Source of the DNA: Halieaceae bacterium UBA5085
Lineage (GTDB): Bacteria > Pseudomonadota > Gammaproteobacteria > Pseudomonadales > Halieaceae
Direction of reading: 5' to 3'
Assembly: GCA_002414665.1 (NCBI GenBank)
Contig: DIAF01000026.1
Coordinates: 14,750 to 69,472, forward strand
Length of the DNA: 54,723 nucleotides
The stretch's first letter is position 1. Each line of letters opens with the position of its first letter. The notes beneath the pieces were generated by a model, which was not told the origin of the DNA, ran no database searches, and saw only the letters and a list, made by a program, of their open reading frames with translations. Below are positions 1 to 8,939 of this stretch, one piece after another. Made by a program: the position numbers and the translations under genes.

Positions 1-991
1 AGCTCACGGTGACATTGTGGCCCTGAATGAGCAGGGGCTCTTCACTGGTAGCAGCCGCGACGTCCTTCAGCGGCGTGGTGCTGAGGTTGGTGATGCCCCC
101 ATACAGTGGCTGGAACTGGTTGATGGCGCCAACCAGCGGCGCGGTCGCGCCAATGATCCCGACCTGCTGGACCGGCGCACCAACCGTCAGACTGTCCGTG
201 TAATCAAAGCGGTAGTCCACGTTGATTGTGTCGAAATCCAGATTGGCGGCCAGCATGAAGGCCTCAACATTCTTGCTGCCGAGGTCCTTCGCGTAAGTCA
301 GTACACCCATCTCCGGGTTGCGCAAACGCAGATCCAGTGTGCGGCCGGCGATCAGGTTGTCCGAGTAGCCATCGTTCGTGTCGTACAGATAGCTGAGCTT
401 CACGCTCAGGGGGCCGACTGAAGGCAGATTGAGGATGGTACGGAAGCGCTGCGAATTGAGGTTACCCACGGACACATCCTGGGACAGCCCGAATTCCCCT
501 GTCGGCGCTGATGTGGTGATGCTGATGGCGCCCCCTGTGGCGTTCCGACCGAACAGGGTGCCCTGCGGGCCACGCAGCACCTCCACGCGTTCGATATCAG
601 CCATATCGAATATCGAGCCGATGGTGCGCCCGATGTATACGCCATCGAGGTAGGTCGCAATTTTCGGATCCACTTCAGCCGCCGAAACGCCCGAGGACAC
701 GCCGCGAATATTGATCTGGGGAATGGTGCCGCGCCCCTGGTTCTGGATATTCAGGTTAGGTGCCAGATTGCTGAGATCTTCCGTATTGGTGACGCGGAAC
801 ATGTTCAACGTCTGCGCGTTGAGCGCGGTGACCGCGATGGGCACGCTCTGCAGGTTCTGCTCGCGCTTTTGCGCCGTGACGATGATCTCCTCAAGTGCAA
901 CGTTGCGCTGGTTTTCTTGCGCGATCGCATTGCCGCTGACAATCAGCGCGATCGATGAAGCGAGCAGGGACAGGGACGAAAAATGACGCAT
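1..991 (-). CDS. TonB-dependent outer-membrane receptor, N-terminal part (cut by window edge)
   Basis: This frame is open from an ATG at 989-991 to the left edge, so about 330 residues are visible and the rest of the barrel is missing. Residues 1-25 form a signal peptide ending in NAIAQ. A TonB-box-like stretch EEIIVTAQKRE follows at about residues 34-44, and then a typical plug domain with NIRGVSSG, LDGVYIGRT, VEVLRGPQGTLFGRNATGG. The family imports bulky substrates across the outer membrane using TonB energy; this EEIIVTAQKRE type is abundant in marine gammaproteobacteria and sphingomonads. The substrate cannot be read from the sequence. It lies divergent from a lipocalin-like gene and a flavin oxidoreductase, which suggests uptake of the compound those enzymes process (inference). 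Confidence 0.93.
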   Translation of the reverse strand, partial: MRHFSSLSLLASSIALIVSGNAIAQENQRNVALEEIIVTAQKREQNLQSVPIAVTALNAQTLNMFRVTNTEDLSNLAPNLNIQNQGRGTIPQINIRGVSSGVSAAEVDPKIATYLDGVYIGRTIGSIFDMADIERVEVLRGPQGTLFGRNATGGAISITTSAPTGEFGLSQDVSVGNLNSQRFRTILNLPSVGPLSVKLSYLYDTNDGYSDNLIAGRTLDLRLRNPEMGVLTYAKDLGSKNVEAFMLAANLDFDTINVDYRFDYTDSLTVGAPVQQVGIIGATAPLVGAINQFQPLYGGITNLSTTPLKDVAAATSEEPLLIQGHNVTVS

Positions 992-1009
992 GGGCCGAAC
1001 CTCCGGGGA

Positions 1010-1019
1010 ATTAAAATTA
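1010..1019 (-). promoter_or_regulatory. AT-rich motif upstream of the TonB receptor, repeated at 6151
   Basis: The ten bases read TAATTTTAAT on the minus strand, about 19 nt upstream of the receptor ATG, inside an AT-rich island of roughly 25 bp in otherwise GC-rich DNA. The same ten bases occur at 6151-6160 between the MFS and EthD genes. A shared operator or promoter element is possible, but such AT-rich words can recur by chance. Confidence 0.25.
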
Positions 1020-1227
1020 TGCTTATTAATAATACGACTGTACTCCCGTGCGAGGCACCAGCGCCACCACTAATTTTCACCTACACCGCCGGCACAGCTG
1101 CGGAGTACAAATAACTGGTACCCGAGCGACGATGAACGCGGTCCGGTGCGCGGTAATCACGGTGGCGATTGCCTAATGGAGTATGCTGTTACCGGGTTAC
1201 TACGCGCGCCAGAGGTAGATAGACAGC

Positions 1228-1656
1228 ATGAGGGACGCACAGGCACTTGTCGGTTGCTGGGAGTTGGTGTCCTACACCCTGACCACCGCGGATGGGTCCG
1301 TTCTCTACCCGATGGGTCAAGCCCCCCGTGGGCTACTGGTCTATGGCAGCGCTGGCGAGCTGTCAGTACACCTCATGCAACCCGGCGCAGAACCCCCGCC
1401 AGCAGACAGCCTGCCCGCCGGCATCACGCCGGACCTGGCGCTATCCTATGGCTGCTATTCCAGCTACTTCGGTCGCTATGAGGTCGATGCGCAACGCAGT
1501 GAGGTGACGCACTTCGTGCAAGGCGCATCCGTGCTCAGCTGGGCCGGGGCCGTATTTCCACGAGCCTACAGGCTCGACAATCACCAGTTGACGCTGACTG
1601 CCGAGGCCAACGCCCAGGGCTATGCTGCGGCGCTGTGCTGGCAACGAACTGGCTGA
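1228..1656 (+). CDS. Lipocalin-like domain protein (142 aa)
   Basis: This small protein has no signal peptide. It opens with LVGCWELVSYTLTTADG, followed by YPMGQAPRGLLVYGSAGELS at residues 30-50, the pattern of the lipocalin-like Pfam family often called Lipocalin_5. Members are single-domain beta-barrels of about 130-150 residues, often found beside flavin monooxygenases and oxidoreductases; a ligand or reaction has not been settled for most. A GAGG-type ribosome site lies upstream of the ATG. The oxidoreductase gene starts 27 nt after its stop, so the two are probably cotranscribed. A role in binding the oxidoreductase substrate is inference. Confidence 0.8.
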   Translation: MRDAQALVGCWELVSYTLTTADGSVLYPMGQAPRGLLVYGSAGELSVHLMQPGAEPPPADSLPAGITPDLALSYGCYSSYFGRYEVDAQRSEVTHFVQGASVLSWAGAVFPRAYRLDNHQLTLTAEANAQGYAAALCWQRTG

Positions 1657-1683
1657 CTGTCAGCAACGCACGGAGACACGCCG

Positions 1684-3864
1684 ATGAGCGCATCGCAATA
1701 CCGCACACTCCTGTCACCTGGACGGATTGGCGGCCTTGAGCTGAAAAATCGCATGATCGTCACCGCCATGGGGGTCAACTTTGCAGAGAGTGATGGCAGC
1801 GCCGGCGACCGGCTGATCGCCTACCACGAGGAACAGGCTCGGGGCGGCGTCGGCATGGTCATAACCGGCGCGACAGGCGTTGCCCTGCCAGTGGGCCGTG
1901 TGCAGCGCTGGCAGGTGGGCATATCCGAGGATCGCTTCCTGCCCGGCCTTGAAAGACTCGCCAGGGCGGTGCAACGCCACGGCGCGAGAGCTGCCGTGCA
2001 ACTTCACCACGGCGGCCTGGTGGCCGGAGACAGCGCACGGGACGGCCACCCACTGTGGGCGCCCGCGGTGCCAAGCCCGGTCAAGGATGCCGACTTCATG
2101 AGTTACTTCCTGCCCGAGGAACTGGCAAAAATGTCCGCCGGGATGAAGGGACCCCCGCAGGTCAAGGTGCTGGACGTGGCCGATATTCAACAGGTTGTGC
2201 AGCAGTTCGCTGAGGGAGCGAGGCGCGCGAAACAGGCGGGGTTCGACGGCATTGAGATACACGGCGGACATGGCTACATCCTGTCTTCCTTTATCTCACC
2301 GAAAACCAATACGCGCACTGATGCCTACGGCGGCAGCGTGGAGAACCGCGCCCGCCTGTTACTGGAAGTGATTCACGCCATTCGCGCCGAAGTCGGCCAA
2401 GACTTTGCGCTGTGGGTAAAGCTCGATTCGCGGGAAGTGGGCAAACAAGGCGGCATCACCCTGGAGGATGCCAAGCGCACCGCGCAGTTGGTGGAGGACG
2501 CCGGCGTCGACGCCATCACGGTCAGTGCCTACCACGAGACGGCGTACGGCAAGATGCACTCCGAGTCCAACATTCCCCAGGTCCCCGGTGCCAATCTGCC
2601 GGCCACCGCCGCCATCCGTCAGGTGGTGAAAATACCCCTGATAACCTCGGGGCGTATCGAGCTGGACGTCGGCGAAACAGAGCTGCACAAAGGCACCTTC
2701 GATTTTCTTGGCCTGGGCCGTAAACTCCTGGCCGACCCTCAACTGCCGAATAAACTCGCCGCCGGCGATACGGCATCGATTCGGCCGTGTGTCTACTGCA
2801 TTACCTGCGCCAGCGCCATCTACACTGGCGATGCCACCCGTTGCGCAGTCAACGCCGAGGTCGGCGTCGAACATCTGCGCATCGCGCGCCCGCGGTCCAG
2901 TACGCCGCGCCACATTGTTATCGTTGGCGGCGGGCCCGCCGGGATGGAGGCGGCGCGCCTGCTCGCTGCTGACCAGCACAGAGTCACGCTGCTGGAACGC
3001 GGGCCGCGGTTGGGCGGTACGCTGCAGTTCGCATCCCTGGCCTATGAGCCGAATCAGCGCTTCCTGACCTGGCTGCGCAAAGAGGTCGGCAAGGCGGATA
3101 TCGACCTGCGTCTGAACACCGAGGCCACGCCGGAGCTGCTGCAGTCGCTGGGTGCTGACGCCGTTATCGTGGCAACGGGTGCCAAGCGTGATCTTCCGGA
3201 TATTCCCGGCAACGACCAGCACCACGTATTCAGCGGCGACGACATGCGCAAACTGATCCTGGGCGAAAGCTCTGCGCGACTCACGGCACGCACCAGCCCG
3301 CTGACCCGGCTGGCAACGCGCATCGGTGCGACTACGGGCCTCAGTGCCAATCTCAACCTGGTGCGCAAACTGACCCATGCCTGGATGCCGCTGGGCAAGC
3401 ACATCGTGATCATCGGTGGCGAACTGGTAGGTGTCGAGCTGGCCGAGTTCCTTGCCGAGCGCGGGCGCGTGGTCACCGTGGTCGATGAGGCGCCGCGCTT
3501 CGGCGCCGGGCTGCCCATTGTGCGCCGCATGCGCCTGCTGGCAGAGCTGCGTGAGCACGGCGTCGCACTGCAGCCGTCTGCAGTCGACATCCGCATAGAA
3601 GCAGATGCGGTCACCTTCCAGGACGCGTCCGGCAGTGCACAGCGGGTAATGGCGCAGCAGGTGATCGTTGCCAAGGGCGCCACCGGGGACACAAGCGTTG
3701 CACACCAACTGCGCGGCGCAGGTTTTGAGGTCCATGAAGCCGGCGACTGCACGGGTGTGGGTTACATCGAGGGCGCCATCCGCAACGCCCAACAGGTCGT
3801 CGATGCCATCAATGCCAACATCGCGCCGGCCACAGCCCACGACCGGGAAACCGCAACGGCGTGA
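1684..3864 (+). CDS. FAD/FMN and Fe-S oxidoreductase of the old yellow enzyme / 2,4-dienoyl-CoA reductase family (726 aa)
   Basis: Residues 1 to about 350 form an OYE TIM barrel with the signature HGGHGYILSSFISPKTN and the following DAYGGS-ENRAR. Cys369, Cys372, Cys375 and Cys387 (C-x2-C-x2-C-x11-C) match the 4Fe-4S site of trimethylamine dehydrogenase and FadH relatives. Then come an FAD-binding fold (IVIVGGGPAGMEAARLLA, about residue 412) and a second nucleotide fold (HIVIIGGELVGVELAEFLA). Length and domain order fit NADH-dependent enzymes that reduce conjugated C=C bonds of enones, steroids or dienoyl-CoAs. The start has a GGAG ribosome site 8 nt upstream. The alcohol dehydrogenase gene follows after 31 nt, suggesting successive redox steps on one substrate. 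The substrate is unknown. Confidence 0.92.
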   Translation: MSASQYRTLLSPGRIGGLELKNRMIVTAMGVNFAESDGSAGDRLIAYHEEQARGGVGMVITGATGVALPVGRVQRWQVGISEDRFLPGLERLARAVQRHGARAAVQLHHGGLVAGDSARDGHPLWAPAVPSPVKDADFMSYFLPEELAKMSAGMKGPPQVKVLDVADIQQVVQQFAEGARRAKQAGFDGIEIHGGHGYILSSFISPKTNTRTDAYGGSVENRARLLLEVIHAIRAEVGQDFALWVKLDSREVGKQGGITLEDAKRTAQLVEDAGVDAITVSAYHETAYGKMHSESNIPQVPGANLPATAAIRQVVKIPLITSGRIELDVGETELHKGTFDFLGLGRKLLADPQLPNKLAAGDTASIRPCVYCITCASAIYTGDATRCAVNAEVGVEHLRIARPRSSTPRHIVIVGGGPAGMEAARLLAADQHRVTLLERGPRLGGTLQFASLAYEPNQRFLTWLRKEVGKADIDLRLNTEATPELLQSLGADAVIVATGAKRDLPDIPGNDQHHVFSGDDMRKLILGESSARLTARTSPLTRLATRIGATTGLSANLNLVRKLTHAWMPLGKHIVIIGGELVGVELAEFLAERGRVVTVVDEAPRFGAGLPIVRRMRLLAELREHGVALQPSAVDIRIEADAVTFQDASGSAQRVMAQQVIVAKGATGDTSVAHQLRGAGFEVHEAGDCTGVGYIEGAIRNAQQVVDAINANIAPATAHDRETATA

Positions 3865-3895
3865 CGGTGTCCACCGATTGCCAGACAGGTGTTGA

Positions 3896-4837
3896 ATGAA
3901 AGCAGTACGCTGCCACAACCACGAAATACACGTTCACGACGTGCCGGCACCGAGTGGTCAAGGCGTGCGGGTGAAGGTGGCCGCTGCCGGCATCTGCGGT
4001 AGCGACCTGCACTTCTGGCAGGGCGGGTTTCCCGTGCCGTTCACCCTCGGCCATGAGATATCGGGGGTTACGCCCGACGGGCGCTGGGTAGCCATCGAGC
4101 CGACGGTCTACTGCGGTCACTGCGAGCGCTGTGTGCGGGGAGATTACAACCTCTGCGTGCGCGGCAGTGATGCGGTATTAGGGGTGGGCCGGGACGGCGG
4201 CATGAGCGAAGAGATCATCGTGCCCGAGCACTGCCTGGTGCCCCTGCCAGGCGGCATCGCCGTGGAGGATGCCTGTCTCGTCGAACCGCTGTCGGTGGCG
4301 GTGAGGGGTATCGCCATGGCGGGCATCAGTCACAGGCACAAGGTCGCGGTGATCGGCGGCGGCACCATCGGCCAGTGTGCCGTGGTGGTCGCGCGCCAGG
4401 TCAGCCCCCGGGTGCACCTGTTCGCACGCCATCCCGCGCAACAGCGCGCCGGAGAAATTCTCGGCGCGACCCTGGACGGCGCCACAGACGACTATGACCT
4501 GGTGATTGACTGCGCGGGAACGGACTCGGCGATGGCGCAGGCCGCCGACCTCTGCCGCCCCGGTGCGACCATACTCATGCTGGCCTCCTACTGGGGTGGG
4601 TTAACCCTTCCGGCAATGCAGATGATGATGAAGGAACTGCGTACCGTGACCTCCATGGCGCAGGCGCGACAGGGGCTTGTGCGTGACGTGGATGTCGCGG
4701 CCGCGACCCTCGCGGGAAACCCGCTGATCGCGCCTACTCTGATTACCCACAGGCTGCCTCTGGAGGCAGCCGCCGAGGCATTTGCGATTGCCGCCGACCG
4801 CAAGCGGGGTGCGATCAAAGTGGCCTTCAGCCCTTGA
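3896..4837 (+). CDS. Zinc-dependent alcohol dehydrogenase, MDR superfamily (313 aa)
   Basis: The GroES-like N-terminal half has the catalytic zinc region GICGSD (Cys34) and GHE (His53-Glu54). The structural zinc lobe is complete with Cys73, Cys76, Cys79 and Cys87. A Rossmann motif VIGGGTIGQ lies near residues 148-157. This is the threonine/sorbitol/butanediol dehydrogenase type of medium-chain NAD(P)-dependent dehydrogenase, shorter than the usual 340-350 residues. It follows the OYE gene in the same direction, so oxidation of a hydroxyl on the same substrate is a reasonable inference. Its 3' end overlaps the convergent MFS gene by 11 bp. The true substrate cannot be assigned. Confidence 0.9.
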   Translation: MKAVRCHNHEIHVHDVPAPSGQGVRVKVAAAGICGSDLHFWQGGFPVPFTLGHEISGVTPDGRWVAIEPTVYCGHCERCVRGDYNLCVRGSDAVLGVGRDGGMSEEIIVPEHCLVPLPGGIAVEDACLVEPLSVAVRGIAMAGISHRHKVAVIGGGTIGQCAVVVARQVSPRVHLFARHPAQQRAGEILGATLDGATDDYDLVIDCAGTDSAMAQAADLCRPGATILMLASYWGGLTLPAMQMMMKELRTVTSMAQARQGLVRDVDVAAATLAGNPLIAPTLITHRLPLEAAAEAFAIAADRKRGAIKVAFSP

Positions 4838-6080
4838 CGGTCGCTCCTTCGACGGGGCGCAAACCCGGGCCGCTGCGTTCAATCAACGGAATCATCACCA
4901 CGGCCAGCAGTAGCAGCAGAACAAACGCCATGAAAGCCATGTCGTAGGACCCGGTGACATCACGAATCCAGCCCGCGAGCGGCGGTGTCAGCAAATTGAA
5001 AGGGAGCAGTACCGGCGACATCAGGCCCATGACCCTGCCATAGTTCAGCACGCCGTAGATCTGGGCGAGCAATGAGCTCCACACTGGCAACATACCGCCG
5101 CCACCGAGCCCCAGAATCAGGCTGCCCGCGAACAGCCTTGGCATATCCGGTGTCCCCCAGAAGAGCGCGAGACCCAGCATCATCAGCAGCATGATAGCGG
5201 CGAGAGCAAGCCGCACATCAAAGCGGTCGGCACACCACCCGAACAACAGGGTCCCGGGCACCGCAGCCAACGCCAGATTGGCGATCAACATGGCCCCCTG
5301 TTCGCGCGTGGCGCCGGTATCCAGGACAAACGGTGTAAGGCTGCCCACCGTGGCGGTGAAGGCGGCGAACATGAAACCCACTGATATGGCGATCACCCAG
5401 AATGCACGGTGCCGAATAATCGTGTCTGTGGAGTTGAAGCGCGCGCCGGTGTGGGCCTCGTGGTCAGCATCGCCCTCCGGCAGCGGCGGCGTATAGCCTT
5501 TCAACGCCGGCCGATCGGCCGCCATAAGGGCCACAGGAATGGCAATCAACGCAATTACAGCGGCAAATACCTGTAGCGCAACGCGCCAGCCCAGCAGATC
5601 AGTCAGCCAGCTGATCAGTGGCGGAAAGAGGAACCCCCCGAAGGACGTCCCCGCCCCCGCAATACCCAGGGCCAGGCCCCGTTTGCGGGTAAACCAGCGC
5701 GCCAACAGGGTGGAGGCGGACAGTGGCCCCAACAGCACGTAGCCGAAGCAGAAGACCAGACCGTAAATCGCCGGCACCTGCCACATGGCGGTGGTAACAG
5801 AGAGCGCGACGAAACCCAGCGAGGTCATCAGAATGGCGAAGATCATGATGAGACGCAGCGACAGCCGATCGATGGCAATCCCCGCCATGGGAGACACCAC
5901 GCCGGCTCCCAGCGTCATGCAGGTGAGACCCAGCATCAGCGTCATCCGGCTGGCGTCGAAGGTCTCGGCCAGCGGCACCGCAATCACACTGTAGGAATAG
6001 CTGAGCGCACCGGCACCGGTGGCCTGAATCAGAAAGGCAACCACCAGCTGCAGCCAGGGCCAGTGCTGTGTGCGTATCAT
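4827..6080 (-). CDS. MFS transporter (417 aa)
   Basis: This is a 12-helix major facilitator. Between helices 2 and 3 it has the DR motif GIAIDRLSLR, and a central acidic loop (LPEGDADHEAHTG) separates the two six-helix bundles. GLGGGGMLPVWSSLLAQIYG in the second half resembles carboxylate and OFA-type carriers. The start at 6080 is preferred because a GAGGTG ribosome site sits 8 nt upstream; an upstream in-frame start would add 16 polar residues. It diverges from the EthD gene and converges on the alcohol dehydrogenase. Import of a carboxylate or product of the local catabolic set is inference from context. Confidence 0.88.
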   Translation of the reverse strand: MIRTQHWPWLQLVVAFLIQATGAGALSYSYSVIAVPLAETFDASRMTLMLGLTCMTLGAGVVSPMAGIAIDRLSLRLIMIFAILMTSLGFVALSVTTAMWQVPAIYGLVFCFGYVLLGPLSASTLLARWFTRKRGLALGIAGAGTSFGGFLFPPLISWLTDLLGWRVALQVFAAVIALIAIPVALMAADRPALKGYTPPLPEGDADHEAHTGARFNSTDTIIRHRAFWVIAISVGFMFAAFTATVGSLTPFVLDTGATREQGAMLIANLALAAVPGTLLFGWCADRFDVRLALAAIMLLMMLGLALFWGTPDMPRLFAGSLILGLGGGGMLPVWSSLLAQIYGVLNYGRVMGLMSPVLLPFNLLTPPLAGWIRDVTGSYDMAFMAFVLLLLLAVVMIPLIERSGPGLRPVEGATVKG

Positions 6081-6150
6081 GTACGAAACACCTCGAACGG
6101 GTTGCTCATGGTTTTCATGCCTATGCAAAACATGATTTTTATACTACGGT

Positions 6151-6160
6151 TAATTTTAAT
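6151..6160 (+). promoter_or_regulatory. AT-rich motif in the MFS/EthD divergent region
   Basis: TAATTTTAAT here is identical to the element in front of the TonB receptor (1010-1019, opposite strand). It sits about 70 nt from both start codons of the divergent pair, in a locally AT-rich stretch. It may be a regulator site or promoter element common to the cluster. Confidence 0.25.
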
Positions 6161-6231
6161 GAGTGGATCGAGCGGGGGTCAAGGTAAACCGGGCCCGCGC
6201 GATGCGGTTGTCGCGAAGGGAGAGAGAATTG

Positions 6232-6591
6232 ATGTACAAGTCCATGGCGCTTTTGAAGTGCAAGCCCGGGCTGACCCGGGAACAGTTCATCGACTACTAT
6301 GAAACGCAGCATGCGCCGCTGATCTGCCAGTTGCTGCCGGAAGTGTGCGGCTACCGCCGAAACTTCATTCGCAGCGAGGGCGCGTTCCTGAACCCGGGAG
6401 CCGCAGCACGCGACTACGACGTGATCACCGAATTATGGTTTGCTGACCGGGCTGCATACGACGCGGCCATGGAACGCTGCGCCGACCCTGAAATTGCCCG
6501 CAGGATCGCCGAGGACGAGGAGCACTTTCTGGACCGCTCATGCACGCGCATGTTCGTGGTCGACGAACACATCTCGGCCATCGCACACTAG
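6232..6591 (+). CDS. EthD domain protein (119 aa)
   Basis: The protein opens with ALLKCKPGLTREQFIDYYETQHAPL, the hallmark start of EthD/dimeric alpha-beta barrel proteins, and ends with TRMFVVDEHISA. EthD was named from the ethyl tert-butyl ether degradation cluster. Relatives are small dimeric ferredoxin-fold proteins, including some cyclases and decarboxylases, and are common in catabolic clusters. The start at 6232 has an AAGGGAGAG ribosome site. Its stop overlaps the stop of the convergent Coq4-like gene by 4 bp. An accessory role in the neighbouring pathway is inferred from context only. Confidence 0.85.
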   Translation: MYKSMALLKCKPGLTREQFIDYYETQHAPLICQLLPEVCGYRRNFIRSEGAFLNPGAAARDYDVITELWFADRAAYDAAMERCADPEIARRIAEDEEHFLDRSCTRMFVVDEHISAIAH

Positions 6592-7349
6592 GCCTGTCCT
6601 GTCGCGACCGACTGGGGGCGGTCGGATTCCCGGAAGCGGGCGAGCGTATCCAGGTACCTCTGGGGCACCGGCATGCCCAACCGGGCCCTCACCTCCGGCA
6701 GGGGATCCGCCAAAAAATCCTCGAGCCGCAGCGCTGGCAACCACCGGGATGCCCGACCCAGCGCGGCGCCCTCCTCCACACAGGCGTCCAGGTCCACACC
6801 GGGAAAGCGCTTGCGTCCGCTGTGCCGGGCCATGTAGACGATGAAGGCGATCCCCCGATTGTAGGTCTGCGTCGTCATGAAGGATAACAGGCAGAGCTCA
6901 CCCAGCGGATCGGGGCCGTATCCCGTGAGCACATGCTGGAGGTCGTGGATGTCGCGAAGGCGGTCGGCGAGCCACTGTTCATCCTCGGTAAGCCCGGCAT
7001 GCCGCTGTGCGGAAGCGCTGGCTGCGACCAGACCCTCCGCGGTGATGCCCTGTCGCTCCATCAGCTCGACGTAGGTGCGACCCACCGTGCCCTCAGGCAG
7101 GGCACGCAACCTTGCACGATCGCAGAGCAGGGGCAGAATCTGTGCCCTGGATTCAAGCAGGTCACGGCCTTCGGGTATCTGCCTGAGGCGCGCCACCGCC
7201 CGGGCAATGCTATCTCCCTTGAGTGCCTCTATGACCCGAAACACCTCCTCCGTCGCATCCGGGTTGGCGATAAGGCGGCGCACAGACAACAGCGCCCGCA
7301 CCGGGCGGACCCGATTCGCCAGGCTCCTTGAAACCGTTTTCAGCATCAT
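6588..7349 (-). CDS. Coq4 family protein (253 aa)
   Basis: The diagnostic motif H-D-x2-H-x11-E is present as HDLQHVLTGYGPDPLGEL, the metal-binding signature of Coq4, which in eukaryotes supports ubiquinone biosynthesis. Bacterial homologues are usually standalone and of unproven function. Helical segments precede and follow the motif, and there is no signal peptide. Two adjacent ATG codons (7349 and 7346) follow an AGGAG site; a further upstream in-frame start at 7466 lacks such support. Assignment to the family is firm; a role in quinone metabolism is known for the family, not shown here. Confidence 0.87.
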   Translation of the reverse strand: MMLKTVSRSLANRVRPVRALLSVRRLIANPDATEEVFRVIEALKGDSIARAVARLRQIPEGRDLLESRAQILPLLCDRARLRALPEGTVGRTYVELMERQGITAEGLVAASASAQRHAGLTEDEQWLADRLRDIHDLQHVLTGYGPDPLGELCLLSFMTTQTYNRGIAFIVYMARHSGRKRFPGVDLDACVEEGAALGRASRWLPALRLEDFLADPLPEVRARLGMPVPQRYLDTLARFRESDRPQSVATGQA

Positions 7350-7538
7350 CGCCGCTCCTGCCGCAAAACCACGCGCGCCACGCAATTCACGGCACTGACT
7401 ATAGCAATTGGCCTGGCCCTTATCACCGCGCCGCCAGCCGCAATGTGACACATTTCCATCAAACATGAGCGGTCGCTGTCGCCGGCCCGAGCTGGCATCT
7501 ACACTGCAGGCAACACGACCACCAGGGAGGGTTCAGCC

Positions 7539-7817
7539 GTGCCAACATCCTGTCATCTACTTGCAGAAGCAACAGGCCCACGGGCACTGATATGCGCCAT
7601 CACCTTGCTGTTGCCGCCCACGATTGCCAACGCCCAGGAACCGGAGGCCAGCCTGCAAACCTGCCGCAAACTGCAACAGCAGATCGAGCGCCTCGATGAC
7701 CGGCGCCAGCACGGGGCATCTGCGGCCCAGATGGACCGCTGGAAACGGCAGCGCAGCGACCTCAAGGACCGGTTCAACGCGCTGCGCTGTCGGCACTGGG
7801 GCAATCAACTGCGCTGA
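7539..7817 (+). CDS. Small secreted protein with charged helix (92 aa, GTG start)
   Basis: The GTG start has a strong AGGGAGG ribosome site 8 nt upstream. Residues 15-32 make a hydrophobic export segment ending ANA, with predicted cleavage before Gln33. The mature part of about 60 residues is strongly charged and helical (LQQQIERLDDRRQHGAS, MDRWKRQRSDLKDRFNALRC) with two cysteines that could form a disulfide between the helices. I do not recognise a family. Spacing to the ELM1-like gene is about 120 nt. It is probably periplasmic. Confidence 0.6.
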   Translation: MPTSCHLLAEATGPRALICAITLLLPPTIANAQEPEASLQTCRKLQQQIERLDDRRQHGASAAQMDRWKRQRSDLKDRFNALRCRHWGNQLR

Positions 7818-7941
7818 GAAATACGAACTGTGAAGGGCTGTTTTTGTACTTTTTTGCCATTTGGCGTCCACAAGCGGCGATAGCGGCGCTAATCTGGAGC
7901 CACAAGCGTGTAGTCGCCACCAACCCAGGCCTCATCGATTC

Positions 7942-8904
7942 ATGTTCGGGACCGCCAGGCAAAGATCGGGACAGACTGTGACACTCCGCGAGAGCGGGGG
8001 TGGCTGGCCGCGCGTTATCTGGTGTATACACGATACCCGCGCCGGGCACCGGCAGCAGTTGAAAGGGCTGGCACAGGCACTGCAGATACAGCAAAAGGCC
8101 GAGGTGTACTGGTTGCCCTACACGGCTTCGCCACGCGGCCTGCCCCCGCCGGAGCTGATACTGGTGTGCGGCAGGCGCACCCACTGGGCGGGCCTGCGCG
8201 CGCGCTGGTGCCATGGCGGCAAGCTGGTCGCCCTGATGAACCCCGGGCCGCTGCGCCCACTGTTTGATGCCAGCATCGTGCCGGAACACGATGGCCTGCA
8301 GGTCTCGGCTCGCACCATCGTTACCCGAGGCCCGCTCAACCCCCTGCAGCCCGCCGGGCAGGGCGATCCGCAACGCGGGCTGATACTGGTCGGGGGCCCG
8401 TCGCGCCACTTTCACTGGGATAGCCAGGGGGTCCTGCAACAGATCCGGCGCCTGCGCAACGCGCTGCCCGGGGTGGAGTGGCTGCTGGCCACATCGCGCC
8501 GCACCCCGGAGGACTTCGTCCGCGCCTTGCCTGCTATGGAGGACAAGCACTGTCGCGTGCTCACCGCCACAGAGACCGAGCACGGTGGACTTGAGGCGCA
8601 CTATCGGGAACGCGGCATAGCCTGGGTGACGGCGGACAGCGCGGCAATGCTCTATGAGGCACTCAGCAGCGGCGCCGCCGCGGGCGTGCTCAACCTGCAA
8701 CCGCGCAGGGCGGACAGATTACAGGCGGGGCTTGAAAAGCTCGTTGCGGAAGGATACCTGACGGATCTGGACACGGTGGAGCGCACAGGGGCCATGCCAG
8801 CTGCGCGCCCGCCCTTGCTTGAAGCCCAGCGCGCAGCCGCTGCGCTGCGTGCCCGCCATATTGCCTGGAGCCACAAAGGCCATTGCTCCGCACCGGGCAA
8901 ATAA
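7942..8904 (+). CDS. ELM1 family protein (formerly DUF1022), GT-B-like
   Basis: The family start is visible as RVIWCIHDTRAGHRQQLKGLAQAL, followed by LILVCGRRTHW, a GGPSRHFHWD loop and TADSAAMLYEALSSGAAAGVL. This is the bacterial branch of the family named after plant mitochondrial-fission protein ELM1; the fold resembles GT-B glycosyltransferases, and bacterial members are often suspected in envelope sugar metabolism. The first recognisable family residue comes about 20 residues after the ATG at 7942. A GTG at 7978 is an equally plausible start, and the frame is open upstream to a TTG at 7861. The next gene starts 35 nt after the stop. Confidence 0.8.
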   Translation: MFGTARQRSGQTVTLRESGGGWPRVIWCIHDTRAGHRQQLKGLAQALQIQQKAEVYWLPYTASPRGLPPPELILVCGRRTHWAGLRARWCHGGKLVALMNPGPLRPLFDASIVPEHDGLQVSARTIVTRGPLNPLQPAGQGDPQRGLILVGGPSRHFHWDSQGVLQQIRRLRNALPGVEWLLATSRRTPEDFVRALPAMEDKHCRVLTATETEHGGLEAHYRERGIAWVTADSAAMLYEALSSGAAAGVLNLQPRRADRLQAGLEKLVAEGYLTDLDTVERTGAMPAARPPLLEAQRAAAALRARHIAWSHKGHCSAPGK

Positions 8905-8939
8905 CGTACCTTTAACCCTGCACAGCAAAAGGGCACTGC

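Noticed and set aside
2359..3918. 519-codon minus-strand open frame
   Set aside because: It is antisense to the OYE-family gene, has no recognisable domain, and results from GC-rich codon use.
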